DNA of 64,000 nt from the NCBI RefSeq assembly GCF_023897065.1, contig NZ_JAMHIV010000018.1, positions 62,001 to 126,000 on the forward strand, given 5' to 3'. Below, one piece after another: positions 33,942 to 42,700 of this stretch. The stretch is from Crossiella sp. SN42. GTDB taxonomy: Bacteria; Actinomycetota; Actinomycetes; Mycobacteriales; Pseudonocardiaceae. Position 1 is the first letter of the stretch; the number at the start of each line of letters is the position of its first letter. The position numbers and the translations under genes are program-made. A model generated the notes under the pieces. That model had not been told where the DNA came from. It saw only the letters and a program-made list of their open reading frames with translations, and did not search any database.

Positions 33942-34003
33942 CTCCCCGTGGCTGCGGTGGAGATACCCGGTCAACCGGTAATCGAATCCACAGCCACGGG
34001 GAG
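33942..34003 (-). promoter_or_regulatory. Shine-Dalgarno-sequestering hairpin upstream of the 40-residue peptide
   Basis: In the minus-strand RNA, CUCCCCGUGGCUG (34003-33991) pairs perfectly with CAGCCACGGGGAG (33954-33942), and TGGA/TCCA extend the stem after a small bulge. The loop itself holds ACCGGTTGACCGG, a second small hairpin. The 3' arm contains the GGGGAG of the Shine-Dalgarno, so the closed form would hide it. The hairpin starts 16 bases after the stop of the upstream gene (34019), so it could alternatively act as a terminator or attenuator. Confidence 0.6.
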
Positions 34004-34018
34004 AGTCACCGCTCCGGG

Positions 34019-34318
34019 TCAGGCCATGGCGACCAAGCGGTCGTGCAACTCGGCAAGATACCGGTCGTTTTGGCTGCTCAGGCGGGCCAGGTCGATGTCG
34101 TGCGGCAATGCTGTGCCGGGGTGGTCGGCCAGCAGGAAGTCCAATGACTCCGACACGATCCGGTAGTCCGGGATCGTGAGCTGGTCGGCGCGCAGCCGCA
34201 CCTCTTCGGCCAGGTCAGGCGGCAGGACCACGCGGTGGTGGGTGACCGTGTGGCCCTCCTCCACGGTGGCGGCGAACTCGTGGCTCGCCATCGGCCGGAT
34301 GTCCACGTGTTGACTCAT
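34019..34318 (-). CDS. small acidic protein, unknown family
   Basis: A 99-residue protein: RPMASHEFAATVEEGHTVTH, VLPPDLAEEVRLRADQLTIP and a helical C-terminus (LSSQNDRYLAELHDRLVAMA). Size and composition are antitoxin-like, but I can match no known antitoxin family and no toxin is adjacent. ATG 34318 has an AGGAGGTGA Shine-Dalgarno. It is divergent from the sigma-factor gene and heads the minus-strand group that continues with the 40-residue peptide. Confidence 0.7.
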   Translation of the reverse strand: MSQHVDIRPMASHEFAATVEEGHTVTHHRVVLPPDLAEEVRLRADQLTIPDYRIVSESLDFLLADHPGTALPHDIDLARLSSQNDRYLAELHDRLVAMA

Positions 34319-34417
34319 GGTCGTCACCTCCTCCGCCCCCGGCTACCCGGGTGCGCTGACAACTAACTGGTGTGTTCCGGCGCTGGGCGGTTACCCAAGG
34401 TGATGGAGGTGACCGTG

Positions 34418-35383
34418 ATGACCAACCGAACGGTCGGTCGGGCTGAACCGCGCGAACTGGACGATGAACGTGGCCTGGTGACGCAGTACCTGCGGCAGAT
34501 CGCGGCCACTCCGCTGCTCAGCGCGTCGGAGGAGGTGGACCTGGCGCGCAGGATCGAGGCCGGGGTCTACGCCGGCGAGCTGCTGCGCCGGGGAGAGGTC
34601 GGCCAGGGCGAGAGCGGCCGGGGTGACCGGGCCTTGCTGGCCGCCGTCGCCGCTGATGGGCAGCGGGCCAAGGACCACATGATCCGGGCCAACCTGCGCC
34701 TGGTCGTCTCGATCGCCAAGAAGCACTCCCGGCGCGGGCTCTCGCTGCTCGACCTCATCCAGGAGGGCAACCTCGGGTTGATCAGGGCGGTGGAGAAGTT
34801 CGACTACGCCAAGGGGTTCAAGTTCTCCACCTACGCCACCTGGTGGATCCGGCAGGCCATGGACCGCGGCATCGCCCAGCAGAGCCGGGGTGTGCGGCTG
34901 CCGGTGCACGTGGTGGAGGAGCTGACCAAGGTGGCCAAGACCGAACGTCAGCTCCAGCTGCGGCTGCACCGGGAGCCGACCATCGCCGAGGTGGCCGAGG
35001 CGGCCAAGGTCAGCCAGGCGCGGGTGTCCGAGCTGCGGCAGCTGGCCAGGGAGTCGGTCAGCCTGGACTCCCCGGTCGGGGCCGAGGGCGACACCAGGCT
35101 GGGCGACCTGATCACCGACGAGGACGTGTTGCAGGCCGCGGATGTGGTGGAGTACCAGTCCTTCGCCAGGGAGCTGCGCTCGCTCATCGACACGCTGCCG
35201 CCGCGGGAGGCGATGATCATCACATTGCGGTACGGGCTGCACGACGGCAGGCCGCACACGCTCCAGGAAGTGGCCGATCAGGTAGGGCTGACCAGGGAAC
35301 GCATCCGGCAGCTGGAGAAGCAGGCGCTGCGGCAGCTGCGCGAACCGAGCAGGCACGACCCGCTGCTGGCCTGGGCCGGGTAG
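34418..35383 (+). CDS. RNA polymerase sigma factor, group 2 sigma-70 (HrdB/SigB-like)
   Basis: A 321-residue sigma factor with region 1.2 (DDERGLVTQYLRQIAATPLL), region 2 (NLRLVVSIAKKHSRRGLSLL and DLIQEGNLGLIRAVEKFDYA, KGFKFSTYATWWIRQAMDRG), region 3 (LPVHVVEELTKVAKTERQLQ) and region 4 (TLQEVADQVGLTRERIRQLE). It lacks the long N-terminal region 1.1 of the housekeeping factor, so it is a non-essential group 2 factor. ATG 34418 follows GGAGGTG; GTG 34415 is possible. The downstream nucleotidyltransferase starts nine bases after the stop. Confidence 0.93.
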   Translation: MTNRTVGRAEPRELDDERGLVTQYLRQIAATPLLSASEEVDLARRIEAGVYAGELLRRGEVGQGESGRGDRALLAAVAADGQRAKDHMIRANLRLVVSIAKKHSRRGLSLLDLIQEGNLGLIRAVEKFDYAKGFKFSTYATWWIRQAMDRGIAQQSRGVRLPVHVVEELTKVAKTERQLQLRLHREPTIAEVAEAAKVSQARVSELRQLARESVSLDSPVGAEGDTRLGDLITDEDVLQAADVVEYQSFARELRSLIDTLPPREAMIITLRYGLHDGRPHTLQEVADQVGLTRERIRQLEKQALRQLREPSRHDPLLAWAG

Positions 35384-35392
35384 CTTGGCCGG

Positions 35393-36205
35393 GTGATCAC
35401 CGAAGCAGGGCTGGCCGCGTGGGCGGCGGGCAGGCCGGACATCAGGCTGGTGCTGCGTACCGGTTCCCGGGCACGCCGGGACGGCAGTGTGGACGCCTTC
35501 TCCGACCACGACATCGAGCTGTTCACCACCGATCCCGAGGCCTACGCCGACAACGCGGACTGGCTGGCCGGGTTCGGCCCGGTGCTGGTCAGCGTGGGAC
35601 TGGAAGGGCCGTGGGAGAACCCGGCGCGGCTGGTCCTGTTCACCGACGGCACCAAGGCCGACTTCCAGCTCCTGCCACTGTCCATAGTGGACGAACTGGC
35701 CGAGGAGCTGGACGACCTGCACGAGCGCGGCTACGAGGTGCTGCACGACCCCGACGGCCTGGCCGCCCGGCTGCCCGCGCCGAGTGGCCGGCCGCGGCCG
35801 GAACCGTTGGCGGAGCAGGACTTCCAGGAGCTGTGCGCGGAGTTCTGGTTCGAGATCGCGCACCTGCCCCGGTATGTGGCCCGCGGCGAGCTGTGGGTGG
35901 TCAAGTCACGGGACGCCACCACCAAGGAGCTGCTCGAAGCCATGATCGAGTGGCACGCCCAAGCGGTGCACGGGCCCGGGCACGACGTGTGGCACGCGGG
36001 CACCCGGATGCGGCGGTGGGCCGCACCCGGGGTGTGGGACCGGCTGCCCGGGCTGTTCGGCGGGTTCGACGGTGACAGCGCGCTGCGCGCGGCACACGCG
36101 ACCGCGGTGCTGTTCGCCGAGCTGGCCAGGGAGGTCGCCAAGGCGCACGAGTTCGCCTACGACGCCGCGCCCGAGGCCGCGATCCTGCCGCAGCTGGCCC
36201 GCTGA
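35393..36205 (+). CDS. aminoglycoside 6-adenylyltransferase-like nucleotidyltransferase
   Basis: A 270-residue protein with the ANT(6)/AadE layout: nucleotidyltransferase motif TGSRARRDGSVDAFSDHDIE (residues 22-41, GSR then D-x-D), a second acidic strand DGTKADFQLLPLSIVDEL and C-terminal helices with WHAQAVHGPGHDVWHAGTRM. Known relatives adenylylate streptomycin. Whether this one confers resistance is not shown by sequence; the length is slightly shorter than the usual 285-300. GTG 35393 lies nine bases after the sigma factor stop, suggesting one operon. Confidence 0.82.
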   Translation: MITEAGLAAWAAGRPDIRLVLRTGSRARRDGSVDAFSDHDIELFTTDPEAYADNADWLAGFGPVLVSVGLEGPWENPARLVLFTDGTKADFQLLPLSIVDELAEELDDLHERGYEVLHDPDGLAARLPAPSGRPRPEPLAEQDFQELCAEFWFEIAHLPRYVARGELWVVKSRDATTKELLEAMIEWHAQAVHGPGHDVWHAGTRMRRWAAPGVWDRLPGLFGGFDGDSALRAAHATAVLFAELAREVAKAHEFAYDAAPEAAILPQLAR

Positions 36206-36214
36206 CCGCGCGAA

Positions 36215-37357
36215 CTAGTTCGGGGACTTCAGGCCCGCGCCGGAGAGGGCCAGGGTCAGCGGGCCGGTGAGGTGCGGGGTCGCGGTGGCCCAGGCCGGAC
36301 TGGCCGGAGCCGTGCCGGTGCGGGCGGCCTGGATGGCGGCCCAGCAGACCGCGGAGGTCGGCTCGACGTAGAACCCCGATGCGGCCAGTTCGGCGCGGGC
36401 GGTGTGCACCTGGTCGTCGGTGACGCCGAGGATGGTGCCGCCGGTGGCGGCGACCGCGGCCAGGATGGCCTCACCGCGGGCCGGTTCGGCGATGGCGATG
36501 CCCTCGGCCCTGGTCGGCACCGGGGTGATGACCGCGGGGCTGGGGCTGCCGGCGTCCGCGGCGGCGGCCAGCGGGCCGCAGTTGGCCGACTGCACGCCGA
36601 TGATCACCGGCAGGCGCGGGATCAGCTGCTGCGCCAGGAGTTCCTGGAAGCCGAGGTAGGCGCCCAGCAGCAGGGTGCCATGGCCGACCGGCAGCACCAC
36701 GGTCTCCGGCATGCCCTGTTCCCACAGCTCGAAGGCGAAGGTCTTGGTGCCGTGCAGGAAGTACGGGTGGAACATGTGGCTGGCGTAGCTGGCGTCCGGG
36801 GCCTCGGCCGCGGCCTTGGCGGCGCGCGCGGCGTCCTCCCGGTTGCCCTCGACCAGGTGCACGTCCGCGCCGTGCGCGCGCATCTGGCCGAGCTTGCCGG
36901 GTGAGGTGCTGGCCGGCACGTAGATCTCGCACGGCACGCCGATGCGGGCGGCGTAGGCCGACAGCGCGGTGCCCGCGTTGCCGCTGCTGTCCGCGATCAG
37001 CCTGCGCACGCCCAGCAGCTTGGCCAGGGTGGCCAGCATGACCGCGCCGCGGTCCTTGAACGACAACGTGGGCGAGAGGAACTCCAGCTTCACCCTGGCA
37101 TCGGGCAGGCCGACCGCGGGCACCACCGGGGTCATCCCCTCCCCCAGGCTCACCTCGGCCAGCTCCGGCACCGGCAGCGCCTCGGCGTAGCGCCACAGGG
37201 TGGCCGGGCGGGTGGCCAGCTCCGACCGGGCAGGCAGCCGGGCGCCGAAGTCGGCGACGTCCAGGACACCGCCACAGGGGCAGTGCCAGACCAGGCTCTG
37301 CACCGGAAACTCGGTGTGGCAACGGGTGCAGCGCAGCGGCGGCAGCTGGTGGGACAC
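36215..37357 (-). CDS. threonine synthase-like PLP enzyme with zinc-ribbon N-terminus
   Basis: A 380-residue fold-type II PLP enzyme. It opens with a CxxC...CxC motif (LRCTRCHTEFPVQSLVWHC PCGG), then SLGEGMTPVV, the PLP lysine in LSFKDRGAVMLATLAKLLGV (K near residue 107), DSSGNAGTALSAYAARIG and a glycine loop VVLPVGHGTLLLG. Threonine synthase (phosphohomoserine to threonine) is the closest named member, but many such stand-alone paralogues act on other amino acids. GTG 37357. It is divergent from a YheO-type regulator across 75 bp; a palindrome, CGAACTAGTTCG (36211-36222), spans its stop codon. Confidence 0.82.
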   Translation of the reverse strand: MSHQLPPLRCTRCHTEFPVQSLVWHCPCGGVLDVADFGARLPARSELATRPATLWRYAEALPVPELAEVSLGEGMTPVVPAVGLPDARVKLEFLSPTLSFKDRGAVMLATLAKLLGVRRLIADSSGNAGTALSAYAARIGVPCEIYVPASTSPGKLGQMRAHGADVHLVEGNREDAARAAKAAAEAPDASYASHMFHPYFLHGTKTFAFELWEQGMPETVVLPVGHGTLLLGAYLGFQELLAQQLIPRLPVIIGVQSANCGPLAAAADAGSPSPAVITPVPTRAEGIAIAEPARGEAILAAVAATGGTILGVTDDQVHTARAELAASGFYVEPTSAVCWAAIQAARTGTAPASPAWATATPHLTGPLTLALSGAGLKSPN

Positions 37358-37397
37358 GGTTCCTCCACAACTCGACTGGACTGATCGTCTAGAAAAC

Positions 37398-37432
37398 TTG
37401 GACAGACTGTCAAGTCGAGATAGCCTGAGGTG
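37398..37432 (+). promoter_or_regulatory. promoter with internal dyad, leaderless YheO-type regulator
   Basis: TTGGAC (37398-37403), 17 bp, then TAGCCT (37421-37426) is a good sigma-70 type promoter, with initiation expected at or next to GTG 37433, explaining the absent Shine-Dalgarno. The dyad GACAG-A-CTGTC (37401-37411) overlaps the -35 and start of the spacer, so a bound repressor would block it and possibly the divergent promoter too. Confidence 0.55.
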
Positions 37433-38053
37433 GTGAGCACCACTGTTGAGGCCGATGACCTGTTCGAGTCGGTGCGGCCCCTGGTCGCGGGCCTGGCCGC
37501 CACCTACGGCCCCACCGCCGAGATCGTGCTGCACGACTACCGCAACCCGGAGGCCAGCGTGGTCGCCATCAGCGGCGCGGTGACCAACCGGCACGTCGGC
37601 GGCGCGATGAGCGAGATCGGCCTCGGCCTGCTCGCGGCGGGGCCCGAGGCGGAGGACCGGCTCAACTACCTCACCCGGCTGCCGGACGGCCGGTTGGTGC
37701 GCTCCTCCACCATGCTGCTGCGGCTGCGCGGCCAGGTGGTCGGCGCGCTGTGCGTGAACCTGGACGTCACCGCGCTGCGCCAGGCCGCCGACACCCTCAC
37801 CGCGATGGCCGGTCCGCTCGAACCCGCGCCGGTGACCGTGTTCTCCGACGACGTGGACCAGGTGGTGGACGCGGTGATCGCCGAGGAGGGCGGCTGCGAC
37901 CGCGCCGACCGGGCCGACCGCCGCCGGATCATCGCCGCGCTGGACCGGCGCGGGGTGTTCGCGGTGCAGCGCTCGGCGGCCAGGGTGGCCGAACACCTGG
38001 GCATCTCGCGGGCCACCCTGTACAACGACCTGGCCAGGGTGCGCGCCCGATGA
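37433..38053 (+). CDS. YheO/DauR-type transcriptional regulator (PAS-like plus HTH)
   Basis: A 206-residue protein with an N-terminal YheO-like PAS domain (YGPTAEIVLHDYRNPEASVV, NYLTRLPDGRLVRSSTMLLR, VGALCVNLDVTAL) and a C-terminal helix-turn-helix (VFAVQRSAARVAEHLGISRA TLYNDLARV). Family members control amino-acid catabolism genes, such as D-arginine use, in line with a divergent amino-acid PLP enzyme. GTG 37433 or 37430 starts it; the promoter geometry favours 37433. Confidence 0.87.
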   Translation: MSTTVEADDLFESVRPLVAGLAATYGPTAEIVLHDYRNPEASVVAISGAVTNRHVGGAMSEIGLGLLAAGPEAEDRLNYLTRLPDGRLVRSSTMLLRLRGQVVGALCVNLDVTALRQAADTLTAMAGPLEPAPVTVFSDDVDQVVDAVIAEEGGCDRADRADRRRIIAALDRRGVFAVQRSAARVAEHLGISRATLYNDLARVRAR

Positions 38054-38142
38054 CGTTGCCGCTCAACCGTTCCCGGGCCACCCTCCACTGTGGAACCGTG
38101 ATTCCCCCGAACAGCGCACCGCCTGCCGGACGATCGGGCTAG

Positions 38143-38164
38143 GCTGGCAACATTCGGTGCCAGC
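38143..38164. promoter_or_regulatory. inverted repeat before the ADP-ribosylglycohydrolase gene
   Basis: GCTGGCA (38143-38149) and TGCCAGC (38158-38164) are perfect arms overlapping a TAGGCT -10-like box (38140-38145). It lies in the 152-bp region 38054-38205, which otherwise holds only one copy of the iterated palindrome (38092-38102). Confidence 0.4.
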
Positions 38165-38205
38165 CCGGCAGACGGGCCGGGCGCGACCATTCGGGGAGGC
38201 TGCCG

Positions 38206-39300
38206 GTGACCTGGGAAGAGCGCGTGCTGGGCTGCATGCTGGGGGGCGCGCTCGGGGACGCGCTCGGCGCGGACGTGGAGTTCGAGTCGATCGAGAAGAT
38301 CCGGCAGCGGCACGGCCAGCGCGGCATCACCGAGCTGCACCCGGCCTACGGCAAGGTCGGCGCGATCACCGATGACACCCAGATGACCCTGTTCACCCTG
38401 GAAGGCATGATCAGGGCGCACGTGCACCAGCGGCAGCACGGGCCGACCGATCCGGTGCCCTTCCTGCTCTCGGCCTACCTGCGCTGGATGCACACCCAGG
38501 GCTACCCGTGGGCGGACGCGCTGGGCTCGCTGGCCGAGGCGCACCCGCAGCCGGACGGCTGGCTGATCCGCGAGCCCGACCTGTTCGACCGGCGCGCCCC
38601 CGGCAAGACCTGCGTGCGCGCGCTGGAGGACATCGGCAGGGGCCGGGCGCCGGGCTCCTTCACCAACAAGATCAACAACTCCAAGGGCTGCGGCGGCGTG
38701 ATGCGCGCGGCCCCGGTGGCCTTGTGGGGCAACGACCCCGCCGAGGTGTTCCGGGTGGCCGCGGCCGGCGCGGCGCTGACCCACACCCACCCCAGCGGCT
38801 ACCTCTCCGCCGGGTGCCTGGCGGTGATGGTGTGGGCGCTGTTCCACGGCGCGCACATCAACGTGGCCATCGACAAGGCCGAGCAGATCCTGCGCACCCA
38901 CGAGGGCCACGAGGAGACCCTGGAGGCGATCGAGGGCGCGGTGCGGCTGGGCGGGCCGATCGACACGGTCACCCCGGAGCGGATCGAGCGCGAGCTGGGC
39001 GGCGGCTGGGTCGGCGAGGAGGCGCTGGCCATCGGGCTCTACGCGTTCCTGCACGGTGGCGGCGACTTCCGGGAGACCATGCGGGTCGCGGTCAACCACA
39101 CCGGGGACAGCGACTCCACCGGCGCGATCGCCGGGAACCTCTTCGGCGCGGCGCACGGGGTCGGCGCGCTGCCCAAGGACTGGCTGGCCAAGCTGGAGCT
39201 CCGCGCGGCGACCGAGCTGCTGAGCCGGGACGCCGTCGCGGAGTACAGCGCGAACCCGCCGACCTCCAGCGGGTTCCTGCACTGCTATCCCACCTGGTGA
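38206..39300 (+). CDS. ADP-ribosylglycohydrolase family protein (DraG-like)
   Basis: A 364-residue hydrolase of the DraG/ARH family, which removes ADP-ribose from proteins or related N- or O-glycosides using two magnesium ions. Metal-ligand motifs are visible at LGGALGDALGADVEF, ITDDTQMTLFTLEG and near the C-terminus NHTGDSDSTGAIAGNLFGAA. A central NSKGCGGVMRAAPVAL block is also conserved. GTG 38206 follows GGGAGGCTG. No ADP-ribosyltransferase is adjacent. Confidence 0.92.
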   Translation: MTWEERVLGCMLGGALGDALGADVEFESIEKIRQRHGQRGITELHPAYGKVGAITDDTQMTLFTLEGMIRAHVHQRQHGPTDPVPFLLSAYLRWMHTQGYPWADALGSLAEAHPQPDGWLIREPDLFDRRAPGKTCVRALEDIGRGRAPGSFTNKINNSKGCGGVMRAAPVALWGNDPAEVFRVAAAGAALTHTHPSGYLSAGCLAVMVWALFHGAHINVAIDKAEQILRTHEGHEETLEAIEGAVRLGGPIDTVTPERIERELGGGWVGEEALAIGLYAFLHGGGDFRETMRVAVNHTGDSDSTGAIAGNLFGAAHGVGALPKDWLAKLELRAATELLSRDAVAEYSANPPTSSGFLHCYPTW

Positions 39301-39301
39301 C

Positions 39302-39664
39302 TCAGCCCGCGGCGAACACCGCGGCCAGCGCCAGCACCGAGGGCACCACCTGGACGTAGAGGATCTTCTTGCTGGCCGTGGCCGCGCCGTAGACCCCGGC
39401 GACGAACACGCACACCAGGAAGAAGATCTTCGTCTGGTAGCCGACCGGGTCACTGGCGATCAGCGACCAGATCAGCCCGGCGGCCAGGAACCCGTTGTAC
39501 AGGCCCTGGTTCGCGCCCAGGGTCTTGGTCTGCTCGGCGAACTCCGGGGTCAGCCCGAACGCCTTCTGGCCCCGGGGAGTGGTCCACAGGAACATCTCCA
39601 GCACCAGGATGTACACGTGGATCAGCGCGACCAATCCGACCAGGATCCCCGCTACGACACCCAT
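39302..39664 (-). CDS. DUF1304 membrane protein
   Basis: A 120-residue protein with four hydrophobic helices and the DUF1304 hallmarks ALIHVYILVLEMFLWTTPRG and LGANQGLYNGFLAAGLIWSL. Function is unknown. ATG 39664 has an AAGGAGC Shine-Dalgarno. A copy of the iterated palindrome (39685-39695) lies just upstream. Confidence 0.88.
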   Translation of the reverse strand: MGVVAGILVGLVALIHVYILVLEMFLWTTPRGQKAFGLTPEFAEQTKTLGANQGLYNGFLAAGLIWSLIASDPVGYQTKIFFLVCVFVAGVYGAATASKKILYVQVVPSVLALAAVFAAG

Positions 39665-39725
39665 CAGACCTGCTCCTTCATCAATCCACTGTGGACAGCC
39701 ATTGTGCGCTTCGCGCGGGGCATAA

Positions 39726-42700
39726 TCACCCCGCGTAGACGTCCTCGATGTAGCGGTCTTCCGCAATGAGCCCGGCCAGCCAGGACTCGGCCTGCTCGGC
39801 CGTGCCGCCGGTGTGCTTGCGGTGCAGGTCCAGGAAGGCGGCGCGCACGCCCGGCGCCATCCGGGCGCCGTCACCGCAGACGTAGACCGCGGCACCGCTG
39901 TCCAGAAGTCGCCACACCTCTTCGGCTTCGGCGGCGATCCGGTGCTGCACGAACCGCTGGTCCTGCACCGGCGCCTGGGAGTAGGCCGGGCGCAGGGAGA
40001 CCACCCCGGCGGCCTCGGCGGCTTCCAGCTCGCTCCGGTGCAGGTAGTCGACCTCGGGGTGGTCACAGCCGAAGTAGCAGAGCGCGGGGGTGGTGTTCCC
40101 GGCCGCCAGTCGGTCGGCGATGGCGCCGCGGAAGGGAGCCAGGCCGGTGCCAGCGCTGATCATGATGACCGGGCGGTCGGTGTCCGGGGCGATGCGGAAG
40201 GCCTCCCGGCAGGGCTGGACCTTGGCCAGCACGGTGTCGCCGGGGCGCAGGCCGGTGAGGTAGCCGGAGCCGACGCCGCGGCAGGAACCCTTGTCCAGCA
40301 GGGACACCATCAGGTCGACCGCGTTCGGCTGGGCGGCGGCCGAGGAGGAGATCGAGTAGTGCCGGGGGCGCAGCGGGGGCAGCAGCTCCAGCGCGGCCTC
40401 CAGGGTCAGCTGGCAGGCCGGGTTGGCTTCCAGGAGGTCCAGCACTCCCCTGCCGTCCGGCCGGTCGGCCAGCGCTTCCAGGGCCTTGCGCTCGGGCGGG
40501 CAGGGGTTGTTCGCGGCCAGCACCGCCAGCTGGGCCGGGGTGGCCGGGTCGTGCAGCTCGACGAAGTGGGTGAGCAGCTCGCGGGCGCTGACCGGGCGGT
40601 CCAGGCCGAGCGCGCCCCGGCCGGGCCGCCGGTCGGTGATGTCCAGCACCGCGTCCGGGTCCACCCGCAGGATCCGGGCGGCGCGCTCGACCTGGGCCGG
40701 ATCGTTGGCGGGCAGCACGGTGAGGTGGTCGGCGGTGCGGTAGGTCAGGCCCTCGGGCAGCGCGATCCGCAGGAACCGCTTGGACCGGCCGAGCGGGTGC
40801 GCCAGGTCGGCCAGGTCGCCGGTTTCCAGCACCGTCATCGGCCGCAGCTCGTGCCGGGCGTCGCGGGCGGCGGTGACCGGGCCGGTCAGCGTGCGCACCG
40901 CGTACCGGGGGCCGTCGGCTGCGTCCACAGTGGACACCGCGTCCGGGTCGCCGTACTCGTTGAGCAGCGCGGTCCAGAGCTGTTCGCTCCAGTCGGTGAC
41001 CGCGCCCGCGAGGTCGCCGGAGGCGTCGGCCTCGCCGCGGGCCAGCAGCCGGGTGCCGCCCAGCTCGGCCAGCCGGGTGTCCAGGGCGGTGGGCACGTGC
41101 TGGTAGGTGGCGGCCCAGTTGCGGTCGCCGACGCCGAGCAGCGCGTACCGGACCTCCGCCAGCTCGCCGGATTTGGCTTCGTTGAGCCAGGTCCAGAACT
41201 GGGTGGCGTCGTCGGTGGGGCGGCCGTTGTAGGAGGCGGCCACGATCACCACCGGGGTATCGGCAGGCAGTGCGCGGGTCGCGGCGTCCAGTGGGGCGAC
41301 GGTGACCGCGAAGCCGCGCTGCTCCCCCGCCTCGGCGATCTCCTTGGCCAGGGCGCGGCAGGTGCCCAGGTTGGAGCCGTGCAGCACGGTCAGCGCGGTG
41401 CCCTGCCGGGCGCGGCCGGCGGCCTTGGCGGTGGTGTGCCCGGTCGCGGTGACCGCGGGCCGGCGGCGCTCGGTGCGGCGGGCCAGACCCAGGTGCAGGC
41501 CCTCGGGCTTGAGGGTGAGGGTCTCCTTGACCTTGAGCTGGTAGTCGTGCTGGTCCAGGAAGCGGAAGCGGTGGATCAGCAGGCCGAGCAGCAGGGTGGC
41601 CTCGTGCAGGGCGAACTGGCGGCCGATGCAGGCCCGCTCGCCGGTGCCGAAGGGCTTGAACGCGTGCACCGGGCGGGCCCGCTCGGCCGCCGGGCTGAAC
41701 CGCTCCGGGTCGAAGGTCTCCACGTTGTCGCCCCACACCGGGTCCCGGTGCAGCATCGGGGTCAGCACCAGCATCGGCTGGCCCTCGCGCACCGGGTACT
41801 TGCCGCCGATCACGGTGTCCCGCAACGCCTGGCGGGCGAACACCGCCGCGGTCGGCCACAGCCGCAGCGTCTCGTTGAGGATCTGCCGGACGTAGCGCAG
41901 CTTGCCGATGTCCTCGAAGCTCGGGTCCGGGTCGGCGGCGTCGCCCCACAGCGCGTCCACCTCGGCCTGGGCGCGGGCCAGCACGGCCGGGTGCTTGGCC
42001 AGGAAGTGCAGCGCGAAGGACAGCGTGCCGGAGGTGGTCTCGTGCCCGGCGATCAGGAAGGTGACCACCTGGTTGCGGATGTTGACCTCGTCCAGGGTCT
42101 CACCGGAGGCGGGGTGGGGCGCGTTGAGCATCAGGCCGAGCAGGTCCTCGGTGCTGGTGTCCCCGCTGGCGATGCGCTCCCGGATCACCTCGTCCACCAC
42201 GCCGTTGAGGAACTCCACGTCCGCGGCGAACTGCTCGCTGTCCTTGCGGTACAAGAAGTTCAGGCCGGGGATGTGCCGGTTCTTGGCCTGGGCGAAGGCG
42301 AGGCCGCGGACCAGGGCGGTGATGAACGGGTGCGCGTCCTCCCGGTCGAAGGAGCCGAAGTCGTAGCCGAACCCGGCCAGGCCGATGGTGTCCAGGGTCA
42401 GCTTGGTCATGTCCGCACCAACGTCCACAGTGGACTCCCCCACCCTGGCGTCCCAGTGCGCGATGAGCTTGCGGGCCACCGCGAGCATGGTCGGGTGGTA
42501 GGTGCGCATCGAGGACATGGCGAAGGCGGGCAGCAGGATGTCGTGCGCCTTGGCCCAGTTGGGCTCCTCGTTGAACGCGGTGAACAGGCCGTCGCCGGTG
42601 AGGCCGCGGATGGTGACCAGCGAGTTGCCCACGTGCTTGGCGAAGCGGTCCTCGTCGGCGAGCTCGGCGACCAGGTCGGCGCCGGAGACGAACACCACCT

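Noticed and set aside
34019-34318. Antitoxin of a toxin-antitoxin pair
   Set aside because: The size fits but no toxin-like gene adjoins it; the neighbours are a sigma factor gene and the 40-residue peptide gene.
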